The notes under the pieces: generated by a model
Database searches by the model: none
Told to the model about the DNA's origin: nothing
Seen by the model: only the letters and a program-made list of their open reading frames with translations
In this document: piece after piece, positions 41,701 to 51,470 of the stretch
Numbering within the stretch: the stretch's first letter is position 1
Layout of the letters: every line of letters starts with the position of its first letter
Position numbers and translations under genes: made by a program
Assembly (NCBI GenBank): GCA_030407315.1
Contig: JALQPE010000933.1
Location: 1-64,000 of the forward strand
Direction: 5' to 3'
DNA from: Asparagopsis taxiformis
Lineage: Eukaryota; Rhodophyta; Florideophyceae; Bonnemaisoniales; Bonnemaisoniaceae
Length of the DNA stretch: 64,000 bases

Positions 41701-42871
41701 GAACTCCAATTCCTCGAGCCGTGAGAGTACTTACGGATATGAGTGAGAATACGAAGGAGGGGACGTGGAGAACGTCCTGGAGTATGCAGATTCTCGCCTT
41801 CCCATTGACAAGGAGTGACAGTTTGACATCGCCACATCCTACTGCTACAGAAGTGGATTTGTCTCCGAGAATCACTTGGAACGGAGTCACGGAACGGTAC
41901 GAGACAAACATTGAACGATCGAAGGTCATGTGTGAGGTAGCAGCGGAGTCGATGTACCATGTAGATGTGATTTGTACCGACTTAGCTGAATCTGAACAGG
42001 CTGACAAAAGGCAGACGTACTCCTTTTCTTCATCATTGCTCGGTTCAGTCTCAGTGGCTACGGCTGCCATAGAGCCAATATTCCCCTGCGCCAGAGACAA
42101 GTTCGGAGAACTGCGTGGTTTATTATTCGAGCGGGAGCGAGATGGTCTTCCATACTTCTGCCAGCAATATGGCTCGGTGTGATTTGTTCGACCGCAATGG
42201 GTACACTTCTTCCGGTTGTTCCCAAACTGTTTTCCAGACTTGGAAAGTAGAGCGGCTGTGTCTGTTGAGGAACTTCCCGGTTTTAAAATAGCTGCCCTGC
42301 GTTCTTCCTGAAGGAGGAGACTGCGAACTTTGTCGAATGTGAAGGTAGGATCTTCATCTCCAATTGCATCAAGAGCGGTTATCAGCGTCTGGAAGGAAGA
42401 TGGGAGGCCATTGAGAACAGCCATAGCCATTTCTTTATCATCAATGTCGACGCCCATTGCTGATAGTACCGTTGCCATTTGTCGAACACGGTTGATGTAT
42501 ACGAGCATCTGTTCACCTGGCTTCATAGTCGCTGTGTAAAAGTCGCGCCTTGCAGCGAGTTTGTTTAGGAGAGTGTGCCTTTGATGCACGTTGCAGATCT
42601 CTTGCCACATTTCTAAGGCAGTCGTGGTGTGTGCAACATTTTTGAGCATTTCATCCGACAAGGTAATTCCGATGGCCATTCGAGCTGACTTGTCTTTGCG
42701 GAGCCATTTTAAGAGCTCTTCTTGGTCTGTCGGACGTCTAGGGCGAAGATTAGGATCAATCATGTCGTCCACCTCGCGGTGACCAAGGATGAGTTCCATC
42801 TTCTGCTTCCATGAGTGGAAGTTTGAATAATCCAGCTTCTCGATGCGGATGCCGGAAGTATTACTCTCCAT
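38774..42871 (-). CDS. gag-pol: Copia D Gag-Pol polyprotein
   Basis: One frame of 1365 codons, so Gag and Pol are made as a single polyprotein, as in Drosophila copia. Domains by residue: capsid 1-200; CCHC knuckle 223-236; protease D-S-A at 308-310; integrase zinc region (H-E-R-L-G-H ... C-E-G-C) about 443-482; integrase triad D510, D573 and E609 with the typical D-x35-E spacing; reverse transcriptase about 880-1120 with Y-V-D-D at 1034-1037; RNase H about 1190-1340. ATG context GCCATGG is strong. Near the C-terminus (after L-R-E) the frame differs from all sister copies and runs 28 residues into the LTR, a small frame change beyond RNase H that may not matter. All catalytic residues seen are intact. 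Confidence 0.95.
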   Translation of the reverse strand: MESNTSGIRIEKLDYSNFHSWKQKMELILGHREVDDMIDPNLRPRRPTDQEELLKWLRKDKSARMAIGITLSDEMLKNVAHTTTALEMWQEICNVHQRHTLLNKLAARRDFYTATMKPGEQMLVYINRVRQMATVLSAMGVDIDDKEMAMAVLNGLPSSFQTLITALDAIGDEDPTFTFDKVRSLLLQEERRAAILKPGSSSTDTAALLSKSGKQFGNNRKKCTHCGRTNHTEPYCWQKYGRPSRSRSNNKPRSSPNLSLAQGNIGSMAAVATETEPSNDEEKEYVCLLSACSDSAKSVQITSTWYIDSAATSHMTFDRSMFVSYRSVTPFQVILGDKSTSVAVGCGDVKLSLLVNGKARICILQDVLHVPSFVFSLISVSTLTARGIGVQFTNNAVLLTQNGESIATGHRRHGLYAIDLYMPSRNKQQPFELACIASLQLWHERLGHVHKNGISRMAKTSAVKGLRIKPEQSPPENLCEGCVTGKMPRAAIPKFSETRASELLQLIHTDLAGPMEIRSKGGARYFVTFIDDKSRYLTVYPLHRKSDCFDAFQRFLRLTETQTGCKLRQLRSDGGGEYFSNEFSSFLEDRGIQRQTTCAYTPQQNGVAERMNRTLKEHMRAMLLHNSTPLEFWAEALSCAAYIRNRLTSRALPAGTTPYELWYGRKPNIAHLRTFGSICWYKLPNTHLQALDSRAVQAIMLGYATSQKAYKLWDLTNEKIVVSRDVIFEETRSRKLPSHLDITGADVSLEDTSQDPMREKPYGGTPRNESSSSHSGSDSDHISPQSPPPTPSYSQDASLLNAPRKSSRTRKPPSEWWKTTALVTTAPDPTPEHLLTFTEVTKGEEKDLWIGAIQSEMNSLYTNRTWILVPRSEAVNLLSSKWVFKRKDVVSETGEHSVKHKARLVTRGFQQKYGVDYAETYAPVVKFCTIRMFFALTVHHDLHCDQMDVKTAFLYGDLEQDIYMEQPEGFVDTKYPNHVCKLQKALYGLKQAPRQWHAKIDEFLISELEFQSSPYDPCFYVRYRKDSMIVIALYVDDLLIASSSRDMLNELKAEFSRRFEMKDCGKARVCLGLEIVRDSPRGLLHLNQTRYAEKVLERFGMENSSPAATPMQAQISISDTETEAIDSTLYRKAIGSLMYLAVGTRPDIAFAVGRLAQFVETPTKSLWVAVKRVLRYISGTRSLGVLYRASKPLSPVGYSDSDWGGCTINRKSTSGYVFMMAGAAVSWKSHKQSCVAQSSSEAEYMALSAAVKEAIWLSNIVGFGCGSSSADPILINVDNQGSIKMARNDASGTRTKHIDIRYHFVRDSLLKTLFGIDYCPTSDMAADLLTKPLQRVQFIKLREIDDRRVRYFIHRAGQRGGVLTH

Positions 42872-43056
42872 GGCTCTGCAGTAAGTCTTATCTGTTCGAC
42901 CCTTCCCAAGTGGACAACCGATAGTCGTCGAGGACCAAGCTGGGATCTATAGGATAGAGACTGTCTAGCTAAGAGCGAAGTGGATGGAGAACAAGAAAGC
43001 AAGGTTTAACGATACGAAATCAGCTAGATTTCTAGTGTCTAGAGGAGAGAGAGAAA

Positions 43057-43472
43057 CTACTTATCGGAGGAAGAAGCTTTGGAAGCTTTGGTGATTTCCA
43101 GGGCCTTCGCAATACTGCGATGGCGGTTGCCGCGAAGATGGTTGTCGAACTCACTCTGAGTCCGGACGATGACACCACAGGGCCTGCAAACTTTTAGAGG
43201 ACCCTCCTTGAGGCGCTCGATGGTTTTCTTGTGTCTGGATCCGTTGAGATGAGCAGCTCTGGACTCAGCGGAATTGAGATATACGTTGCAGTGAGAGCAC
43301 CTGGAACGGTTTGCAGCCTTGTGAGCGGCGTATTTCTTCTTATTGTCCCTTCTTTCGGCGATGCTATACGCCTTTCGGAAAACACGGTCGCGAAGAGACT
43401 CACCGTCGCGTCGAAGCCTCGGAGCTGGCTGCTCGTTATTCGGCTCGATGCGATCCTCGTCACTACTAGACA
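43057..43472 (-). CDS. Copia D ORF0: double U1/JAZ-type zinc-finger protein (exon 2)
   Basis: 138 residues lying between leader and gag. Two fingers of the form C-x2-C-x12-H-x5-H: C59/C62/H75/H81 and C96/C99/H112/H118, the spacing of U1C/matrin/JAZ-type fingers that often bind double-stranded RNA or RNP. The N-terminus is S/D/E-rich, residues 20-50 are very basic, and the C-terminus is K/A/S-rich. There is no ATG in the genomic frame. The first base of the start codon is the last base of exon 1 (43570), joined to TG at 43472-43471 by splicing. The ORF is also present in elements A, B and C. It could bind element RNA or protect it from silencing; that is inference. Confidence 0.8.
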
Positions 43473-43569
43473 CTATGGAGATAGAGAGAGAGAAGATGTT
43501 AGCAGTTATACCGATCAGGACTAAGGTCTAAACCTTGAAATTGACCGAAAGATGACAGGTATAACTTAC
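43473..43569 (-). other. Leader intron of copia D (97 nt)
   Basis: Minus strand: donor GTAAGT, branch-point-like CTAAC about 30 nt before the 3' end, pyrimidine tract, CCATAG acceptor. Splicing joins CAAAA to TGTCTAG and so creates ATG with A at -3. The same arrangement is kept in the three sister elements. Confidence 0.8.
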
Positions 43570-43740
43570 TTTTGAAGATGAATGAGTACGTTAACCAATG
43601 CAGAAGTTTATTGTTGTGTGACTTATTAATGCTATACCGATCAGGACAAGGTTTCTGACTTACAAGAGCAGAACCGAGTTGAGAAAGGTATAGACAAGTC
43701 TTTTATAACGAGCAGTCGATTCCAGTATGTTGGCCTTAAG

Positions 43741-43815
43741 TGGGCCAGTAGCTCAGCGGTTAAGCCGTGCTGTGCAGCGCGGAATCTCGCGGTCGTGCGT
43801 TCGAGTCCCAGCGAG
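43741..43815 (+). other. tRNA-like module in copia D leader
   Basis: TAGCTCAGCGGTTAAG resembles a Pol III A box and CGTTCGAGTCCC a B box, 40 bp apart, antisense to the element. The T stem does not pair properly, so it is not a functional tRNA gene; a tRNA-derived insert is likely. Confidence 0.5.
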
Positions 43816-43972
43816 AACGGGAAGAAATTTTTGTATTTGGCGCGAGATAGCTCCAGCGAATGATCCGATGTGTCCAAGAGATGTCACTTGATGACAGAAT
43901 TTTTGTGTCACGATGGCAGTAGATGTTGTCACTGTGACAGTCAGATGACACGATGGGACGCCGAGGGGAGGC

Positions 43973-44116
43973 GAGACGGACGCCGGGTGGCGAGACGGAC
44001 GCCGGGTGGCGAGACGGACGCCGGGTGGCGAGACGGACGCCGGGTGGCGAGACGGACGCCGGGTGGCGAGGCGAGACGGACGCCGGGTGGCGAGGCGAGA
44101 CGGACGCCGGGTGGCG
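43973..44116. repeat. Leader minisatellite of D, 19 bp x 7
   Basis: GAGACGGACGCCGGGTGGC repeats at 43973, 43992, 44011, 44030 and 44049; the last two units start after 24 bp steps. Not related in sequence to the arrays in the same place in B and C. Confidence 0.92.
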
Positions 44117-44318
44117 AGGAAGACCGCGGCGCCGCAGGAGGGAGCGCGACGAACGCGACGCGCAGGCGAGCGAAAGCGCACGGAGGCGCAGAACGGGAGC
44201 AGGAGGACGCGCAGCAAAGAAGACAAAACGAGAAGAAACAAGGCGAGAAAGGTAAGAGACACGCCAACGGGAAAGAGAGACTCACCGCAGCGCTAGAGAA
44301 TAAGAAACGACCCGAGCG

Positions 44319-44338
44319 AGCGCACTGGGCCCATAACC
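44319..44338 (-). promoter_or_regulatory. Primer binding site of D (initiator tRNA-Met anticodon arm)
   Basis: Directly inside the 5' LTR the plus strand reads CACTGGGCCCATAACC, the anticodon stem-loop of initiator tRNA-Met (anticodon CAT). This is the half-tRNA priming known from Drosophila copia. Confidence 0.85.
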
Positions 44339-44826
44339 TGTTGATAAGGTTTGGTCGCTTACCGAGCGTTTACTGAATCTGCGAGCTCACTACATAATTT
44401 GTATTCTCGCCGAGGTGCGCCGGCGGTGCTAAGGACAGCCTGTTCAAGGCTGCTCCAGACAGACTGTCACTGACAGTCTGTCCTAGCAAGCACCCGCTGC
44501 CAATCTGGTACACGTGGGCTTCTCTATCATATCATCCACACGTGTACACTTATCATAACATTTTCCCTCTGCCATGATGGCAACCCATCCTGGCATTTCT
44601 AATTACTAATTGAAACTATGACAAACAAATTGAAACTTCAGAGGCCAGTTACTCCGTAATGGAGTGTCGTAGGAGCCCCGGAGAAGTTGCTACCCGACTA
44701 ATTCGGGCACGCTGAATACGATGAGATAGGTTTCAGAGCGCTCAGACCACTCCTTCTAGGAGAAATCGAGGGTCAAAGTTTTCTCACGGAATTAGGCCTA
44801 CCAGGCCCATTCTCAGTGAGTCAACA
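44339..44826 (-). repeat. 5' LTR of copia D
   Basis: Identical by eye to 38300-38787; flanked by AACGC. Confidence 0.95.
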
Positions 44827-47800
44827 AACGCGATGTCAGGACGAGTTCCCACAGCTAGATACATTAGGCTTCCAATGGCTTTGCGGTAGAGTGTGGAGTC
44901 AATTGCCTCTGTTTCGGTATCCCCAATCGAGATCTGAGCTTGCATTGGAGTTGTAACAGGGCTGGAGTTTTCCATTCCGAATCGTTCCAATACCTTTTCG
45001 GCGTATCGGGTTTGATTCAAGTGCAACAGCCCTCTGGAAGGGTCTCGTACAATTTCTAGTCCAAGGCACACTCGAGCTCTGCCACAGTCTTTCATCTCGA
45101 AGCGTTTGCAGAACTCTTCCTTTAGTTCGTCCAATAAGTCTCTGCTGCTAGAGGCCAGCAACAAATCATCCACGTAAAGTGCAATGATCATCATAGAATC
45201 CTTACTGTTCCTAACATAGAAGCATGGATCGTACGGGGAGCTCTGGAATGTGAGTTCAGATATGAGAAACTCGTCAATTTTAGCGTGCCACTGCCTTGGA
45301 GCCTGTTTGAGGCCGTAAAGTGCTTTCTGAAGTTTACAGACATGGTTGGGATACGCTGGACTCACAAACCCCTCAGGCTGCTCCATGTATATTTCTTGTT
45401 CGAGGTCACCATAGAGAAAGGCTGTCTTCACATCCATCTGATCGCAGAAAAGATCGTGATGAACAGTCAGAGCGAAGAACATGCGTAGAGTGCAGAACTT
45501 GACAACAGGTGCGTATGTTTCGGCATAGTCAATGCCATATTTCTGCTCGAATCCTCGCGTTACGAGCCGAGCTTTATGCTTTATTGAGTGCTCTCCGTTG
45601 TCGTTGATGATATCTTTGCGTTTGAAGACCCATTTTGAAGAAAGAAGGTTGACAGCTTCACTGCGGGGGACCAGAATCCAAGTGCGATTTGCATGGAGAG
45701 AATCCATTTCGGATTGGATTGCTTCGATCCATAGACCTTTCTCCTCCCCCTTGGTCACCTCAGTGAAGGTGAGGAGGTGTTCTGGAGTGGAATCAGCCGC
45801 AGCAGAAACGATGGCAGTGGTTTTCCACCATTCACCCGGAGGTTTTCGAGCACGGGAAGATTTTCGAGGAGCATTCATAATGGAAACGTCAGGTCCTGAA
45901 GCAGATGTGGGTGGAGGAGATTGTGGCTGTGATGTGATATGTTCAGTAGAGGGACTTGAGGGTGGAGAGGGAGGAGAGTTCTTTTGTGTACGAGAACCTG
46001 GAGAGTTCTCAGATGTGTGGTTCTCAAAAGTCTCATAAGAGAAAGTGTCAAATTCTGTGTAGTCAGACTCCTTAGTCACCGTTTTCGATTTCGTCTCGTC
46101 GAAGATCACATCTCGAGACACTACTATTTTCTCATTTGTAAAGTCCCATAACTTGTATGCTTTCTGTGCTTCTGCGTACCCAAGCATTATCGCTTTGACT
46201 GAACGGTAGTCTAGCGTCTGTAGATGTTTATCTGGAATTTTATACCAGCAATTACTGCCGAACGTGCGCAAGTGCGCGATGTTTGGTTTTCGGCCGTGCC
46301 AGATTTCAAAAGGAGTCGTTCCAGATGGAAGAGAACGACTAGTAATTCGATTACGAATGTAGGCAGCACAAGAGAGTGCCTCTGCCCAGAACTCCAATGG
46401 AGTAGAGTTGTGATGAAGCATGGTTCGAATGTGATCCTTCAGAGTTCGATTCATACGTTCTGCTACGCCGTTCTGTTGTGGAGTGTATGCACAAGTCGTC
46501 TGCCGTTTGATGCCTTTCATTTCAAGGAAAGAGCAGAACTCATTGGAGAAATATTCTCCCCCTCCGTCGGAGCGTAATTGACGAAGTACTCGCCCTGTTT
46601 GTGTTTCAGCCAAGCGCAGAAATCGCTGGAATGCATCGAAGCAATCAGACTTCCGATGCAACGGATAGACAGTGAGCCAACGAGACTTGTCGTCAATGAA
46701 AGTAACGAAATATCGAGCTCCCCCTTTTGAGCGTGGTTCTATAGGCCCTGCTAGGTCTGTGTGAACTAAATCAAGTATCTCAAAGGCTCTCGTCAGAGAA
46801 GATTTCGGGATCGCTACACGAGGCATTTTACCGGTAACGCACCCTTCACACAGATGGGTTTTCGGGGATGAGTCGTTTTTGATTCTGAGTCCATTCACCG
46901 CGGAGATTTGTGCCATTCGAGATATTCCATTTTTGTCGAAGTGGCCTAATCGTTCATGCCATAGTTGCAGGGAAGCAACACAAGCAGATTCTATTCCAAT
47001 ATCCCTTTCTTTAGGAGGAACATTGAGATCGATAGCATAGAGTCCGTTACGTTTGTGTCCGGTGGCTATCGCGCCTCCGTCTTTAGTTAAGATGACTCCA
47101 TTGTTCGTAAACTGTACCGATATTCCACGAGCAGTGAGAGTACTCACTGATATGAGGGAAAAAATAAATGACGGAACATGAAGGACATCTTTAAGTAGGT
47201 AAACTCTTTCTTTCCCGTTTACTAGGATTGAAAGTTTAACATCGCCACATCCCACAGCTAGTGCAGTTGATTTGTCTCCTAGAGTCACACTGAAAGGTTT
47301 TAATTTCTTGTAGGAAACAAACATTGTTCGATCGAACGTCATATGAGAAGTAGCTGCGGAGTCGATGTACCAGGTAGATGCGATGTGTATCTCCTTGAGC
47401 GACTCAGAATATGATGAGAGTAGACAAACATACTCTTTTCCTTCATCATCTTTGTTCTGTTCAGTGTCCATCGCTACGGCAGCCATAGAGGTTAAGTTCG
47501 ACTCTCGTTGAGATATGTGAGCAGAAGTGCGAGGTTTGTTCGAGCGGGAGCGGGGAGGTCGGCCATACTTCTGCCAACAATACGGCTCTGTATGGTTCGT
47601 ACGCCCACAGTGGGTACATTTCTTCCTGTTGATGTTTCCAGAAGGCTTTCCACTTGTGGAAACCAAAGCAGCTGTATCCGAAGACGACCCTCGAGGTTTC
47701 TGGATCGCAGCTCGACGCTCCTCTTGGAGAAGGAGACTGCGTACTTTGTCGAACGTAAAGGTGGGGTCCTCATCCCCGATAGCATCAAGAGCAGTAATAA

Positions 47801-48287
47801 GCGTTTGGAAAGACGAGGGAAGTCCATTGAGAACAGCCATGGCCATTTCTTTATCGTCAATGTTGACACCCATGGAGGTCAATACTGTTGCCATTTGTCG
47901 AACCCGGTTGATATAAACCAGCATTTGCTCACCTGGTCTCATCGTAGCAGTATAGAAGTCCCGCCTCGCGGCTAGTTTGTTGAGCAATGTATGCCTTTGA
48001 TGCACGTTACAAATCTCTTGCCACATTTCTAGAGCAGTAGTGGTGTGTGTAACATTCTTGAGCATCTCGTCGGACAACGTGATTCCGATGGCCATTCGGG
48101 CAGTTTTATCCTTCCGTAGCCATTTCGAAAGCTCTTCTGGGTCTGTAGGGCGAGGAGGACAAAGTTCCGAGTCAATCATTTCGTCTACCTCTCGATGACC
48201 GAGGATGAGTTCCATCTTTTGTTTCCATGAATGGAAGTTGGAGTAGTCCAGCTTCTCTATTCGGATCCCAGATGTATTGCTCTCCAT
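44827..48287 (-). CDS. gag-pol: Copia C Gag-Pol, 5' part
   Basis: Intact frame from ATG 48287 through capsid, CCHC knuckle (C-x2-C-x4-H-x4-C near 47610), protease D-S-A-A (near 47360), integrase (H-T-D-L, S-D-G-G-G-E, E-R-M-N-R) and reverse transcriptase with Y-V-D-D (near 45165). It is interrupted by element D at G-T-R-P-D-I-A-F and continues at 38294. No frameshift or stop was seen, so C was apparently intact when D landed in it. Confidence 0.93.
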
Positions 48288-48470
48288 CGCTCTTTAATAT
48301 ATTTTATCTGTTCGACCTTTCCCAAGTAGACGACTGATAGTCGTCGAGGACCAAGCTGGGGTCTATAGGATAGAAACTTCTAGCTAAGAGCGAAGAAAGA
48401 AGGAGAACAAGTGAACAAGGTTTATGGATGCGAAATCAGCTAGATTCCTAGAGTATAGAAACGAAATTAT

Positions 48471-48892
48471 CTAATCGGAAGTGGAGGAAGAAGCTTTAGA
48501 AGCTTTGGAGATTTTGAGTGCCTTCTCAATTCCTCGATGGCGACGGCCGCGGAGGTGGTTGTCGAATTCACTTTTCGTGCGGACGATGACTCCACACGGT
48601 CGGCAAACCTTTAGACCTCCTTCTTTAAGACGTTCGACTGTCTTTTTATGTCTTGCGCCGTTGTAATGAGCGACCCTCGACTCGGCAGAATTGAGATAAA
48701 CGTTGCAATCTTTGCACCTAGAGCGATTCGCGTCCTTGTGCGCAGCGTACTTCGTCTTGTTATCTCTCCTCTCGGCAATGCTATAAGCCTTCCGGAAGAC
48801 GCGATCGCGGAGAGATTCTCCTTCCCGGCGAAGCCTTGGACGAGGTTCTTCAAGTCGTGGCTGAACACGATCTTCTTCGTCACTGCTAGACA
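48471..48892 (-). CDS. Copia C ORF0 zinc-finger protein (exon 2)
   Basis: About 140 residues, closely similar to the D copy, with both C-x2-C-x12-H-x5-H fingers intact. Intron 48988-48893 (96 nt) has donor GTACGT instead of GTAAGT, branch-like CCTAAC and acceptor CTGCAG. Splicing again joins CAAAA to TG to make the start codon. Confidence 0.78.
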
Positions 48893-49163
48893 CTGCAGGA
48901 GAAGTAAAGGCGAAAGGTTAGGAGTTATACCGATCTTACTAAGGTCTAAACCTTGAAAATGACCGAAAGATGAAAGGTATTAACGTACTTTTGATAGAGT
49001 TGATGAGACGAAAACCAATGTATTTTAGTTGATGTGTAGTGAAGGCTATAATGCTATACCGATCAGGACAAGGTTGCTGACTTACAAGAGCAGAACCGAG
49101 TTGAGAAAGGTTTAGACGAGCCAAGATAGAAGCAGCCGGTAGATCCAATAGGTTGGGCAAAAA

Positions 49164-49235
49164 CAGCCCAGTTGCTCAGTCGTTAATACTGTGCAGACCA
49201 AAAATTATTGGTCGTGCGTTCGAGTCCCCAACGGA
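49164..49235 (+). other. tRNA-like module in copia C leader
   Basis: CAGTTGCTCAGTCGTTAA (A-box-like) and GTGCGTTCGAGTCC (B-box-like). Decayed: T stem unpaired. Confidence 0.45.
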
Positions 49236-49405
49236 ACGCCGTATTACTTTTTTCTTTGAGTTGCCTCAAGTGTCTTGAGATATTCCAAGTATGTCGCAAA
49301 CTGCCAGGATGTCACCTGTAGTGATGACACAGTGTCAATGTGACAGTTATAGTTGACAATTGATGTCAAGATGACAAAAAAGTTTTGTCCGGAGTGCGCC
49401 GAGCG

Positions 49406-49507
49406 GAGCGAGGCGTACAGGCGCCGGGGAGCGAGGCGTACAGGCGCCGGGGAGCGAGGCGTACAGGCGCCGGGGAGCGAGGCGTACAGGCGCCGGGGAG
49501 CGAGGCG
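49406..49507. repeat. Leader minisatellite of C, 23 bp x 4
   Basis: GAGCGAGGCGTACAGGCGCCGGG repeats at 49406, 49429, 49452 and 49475 with a partial fifth unit. The same array is in A (56265-56356). Confidence 0.93.
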
Positions 49508-49720
49508 GAGTGCAACGCGCAGAAAGAAACGAGTAAGAACGCGCGGGAAGAATGGGCAATACGAGCGAGCGAGCGAGAGGAGAAGCACGCAACGAGCGGA
49601 GAGCGTGGGTACCGAGTAACGCAAAATGAACGAGGAGCGAGGGCTGCTGGAAATATATGTTCGCGCGCGCCGGCGAAATTACTCACCACTGCGCCAAAAT
49701 AAAATTGAAACGACCACGAA

Positions 49721-49740
49721 AGCGTGCTGGGCCCATAACC
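49721..49740 (-). promoter_or_regulatory. Primer binding site of C
   Basis: The plus strand GCGTGCTGGGCCCATAACC equals the initiator tRNA-Met region from the end of the D arm to the anticodon loop. Confidence 0.88.
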
Positions 49741-50215
49741 TGTGAGAATCAAAATGGTCGCTTACCAGTGTTTACTAAAAATTGCGAGCTCACCAGATTA
49801 TTTCTACTACTGGCGAGATGCGCCAACGGTGAGTCGGACAGCCTGTTCTTGGTTTGTCCAGACAGTCTGTCGTTGCCATCACCACCTGCCAATCTGGTAC
49901 ACGTGTGATTTCTATCATGCCATCGCCACGTGTACATATATCATAACATTTTTCCCAGTGCCAGGACCTCAACTCGTCCTAGCATTTCTAATTACTAATT
50001 TGAATTATGACAAACAAATTAAAACTTCTGAGGCTAGTTACTCCGTAATGGAGTGTCGTAAGAGCCCCGGAGAAGTTGCTACCCGACTAATTCGGTGACG
50101 CTGAATACAATGAGATAGGTTTCGGAGCGCTCAGAGCACTCCTTCATAGAGAAATCGAGAGTCAAAGTTTTCTCACGGAATTAGGCCTTCGAGGCCTATT
50201 CGCAGTGATTCAACA
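49741..50215 (-). repeat. 5' LTR of copia C
   Basis: 475 bp; flanked by ATGTA at 50216-50220 that matches 37184-37188. Confidence 0.95.
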
Positions 50216-50592
50216 ATGTAGACGAGCATCTGTTCACCGGGCTTCATAGTGGCAGTATAGAAATCACGCCTTGCAGCTAGTTTGTTTAGGAGAGTGTGCC
50301 TTTGGTGCACGTTACAGATCTCCTGCCACATTTCCAGAGCAGTAGTGGTGTGTGAGACGTTCTTGAGCATCTCATCAGACAACGTGATCCCGATGGTCAT
50401 CCGAGCAGTTTTGTCTTTGCGAAGCCACTTGGACAGTGCTTCCTGTTCTGCCGGGCGTGGAGGACGTAGGTCAGGATCGATCATTTCGTCCACCTCGCGG
50501 TGTCCGAGGATGAGCTCCATCTTTTGCTTCCATGAGTGGAAGTTGGAGTAGTCCAGCTTTTCAATGCGAATGCCGGATGAATTGCTCTCCAT
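50216..50592 (-). pseudogene. gag: Copia B gag, N-terminal part
   Basis: ATG at 50592. Reads the capsid start (I-E-K-L-D-Y-S-N-F-H-S-W) to M-L-V-Y-I, where element C interrupts it. It continues in frame at 37188. Confidence 0.9.
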
Positions 50593-50776
50593 GGCTCTGT
50601 ATTATGTCTTATCTGTTCGACCCTTCCCAAGTGGACAACCGATAGTCGTCTAGGACCAAGCTGGGATCTATAGGATAAAGACTTTTAGCTAAGAGCAAGA
50701 TGAGTGGAGAACAAGAAAACAAGGTTTATCAAAGAGAAATCAGCTAGATTTCTATTGTGTCTAGAGAAGAGGAGTA

Positions 50777-51193
50777 CTACTTATCGGAGGAGGAAGAAGC
50801 CTTAGAGGCTTTAGCGGCTTTGAGAGTCTTCTCGATGCCACGGTGGCGACTACCGCGGAGGTGGTTGTCGAACTCGCTCTGGGTGCGAACGATGACACCG
50901 CAGGGCTTGCAGACCTTGAGACCACCTTCCTTGAGGCGTCGATAGTCTTCTTATGTCTAGAGCCGCTGAAGTGTGCGACTCTAGACTCGGCGGAGTTGAG
51001 AAAGACGTTGCAGTGATGGCACCTCGAGCGGTTTGCCTTCTTGTGAGCGGCGTACTTCTTCTTGTTATCCCTCCTTTCGGCGATGCTGTAGGCTTTGCGG
51101 AAGACCGGTCTTGAAGAGACTCCCCCTCGCGACGAAGCCTGGGAGGCTGCTCGTCGGTGCGCGGTTCCACGCGGTCTTCGTCACTGCTAGACA
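50777..51193 (-). pseudogene. Copia B ORF0 zinc-finger gene, frameshifted
   Basis: Same start (splice-created ATG; intron 51290-51194, 97 nt, donor GTAAGT, acceptor CTGCAG) and same end (S-S-D-K stop) as the other copies. Small indels near 51110 and 50938 break the frame, which loses both fingers. Comparison with A, C and D shows the lesion directly. Confidence 0.8.
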
Positions 51194-51470
51194 CTGCAGG
51201 AGAGAGAGAACAAGAGAGTTAGAAGTTATACCGATCAATACTAAGGTCTAAACCTTGAAATAGACCGAAAGGTGAAAGGTATAAACTTACTTGTGGAAAC
51301 AGTTGACAATAAAACCAAACGTTTGATGAGTTTATTCGGTGATATGTAAAGGCTATAACGCTATACCGATCAGGACAAGGTCACTGTCTTACAAGAGCAG
51401 GACCGAGTTGAGAAAGGTATAGACTAGCCAATATAAAAGCAAAGGTCGATTCCACTAATTGGGCCTTGAA

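Larger units (their letters stand above)
38300..44826 (-). mobile_element. Copia element D (innermost, near-intact, 6.5 kb)
   Basis: LTRs 38300-38787 and 44339-44826 (488 bp, identical by eye). AACGC is duplicated at 38295-38299 and 44827-44831. It has the primer site, leader minisatellite, tRNA-like module, spliced zinc-finger ORF and a 1365-codon gag-pol. It is the youngest insertion of the nest. Confidence 0.95.
37189..50215 (-). mobile_element. Copia element C, interrupted by element D
   Basis: LTRs 37189-37663 and 49741-50215 (475 bp each, about two differences by eye). ATGTA is duplicated at 37184-37188 and 50216-50220. Removing the element rejoins the gag of B in frame. Element D sits in its pol. 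Confidence 0.95.

Noticed and set aside
43471..43473. GTG as start codon of the zinc-finger ORF
   Set aside because: The G of GTG is the last base of a conserved splice acceptor; splicing supplies an A and gives ATG.
43741..43815. Functional tRNA gene
   Set aside because: A- and B-box-like words are present but the T stem does not pair, so only a tRNA-derived module is claimed.
43953..44296. Arginine-rich frames on both strands of the leader minisatellites
   Set aside because: Repeat-driven ORFs without family-wide conservation; the arrays differ between elements.
49742..50098. A 118-codon plus-strand frame recurring in all LTRs of the A/C family
   Set aside because: It is antisense to the LTR and recurs only because the LTRs are near-identical copies; no domain is visible.
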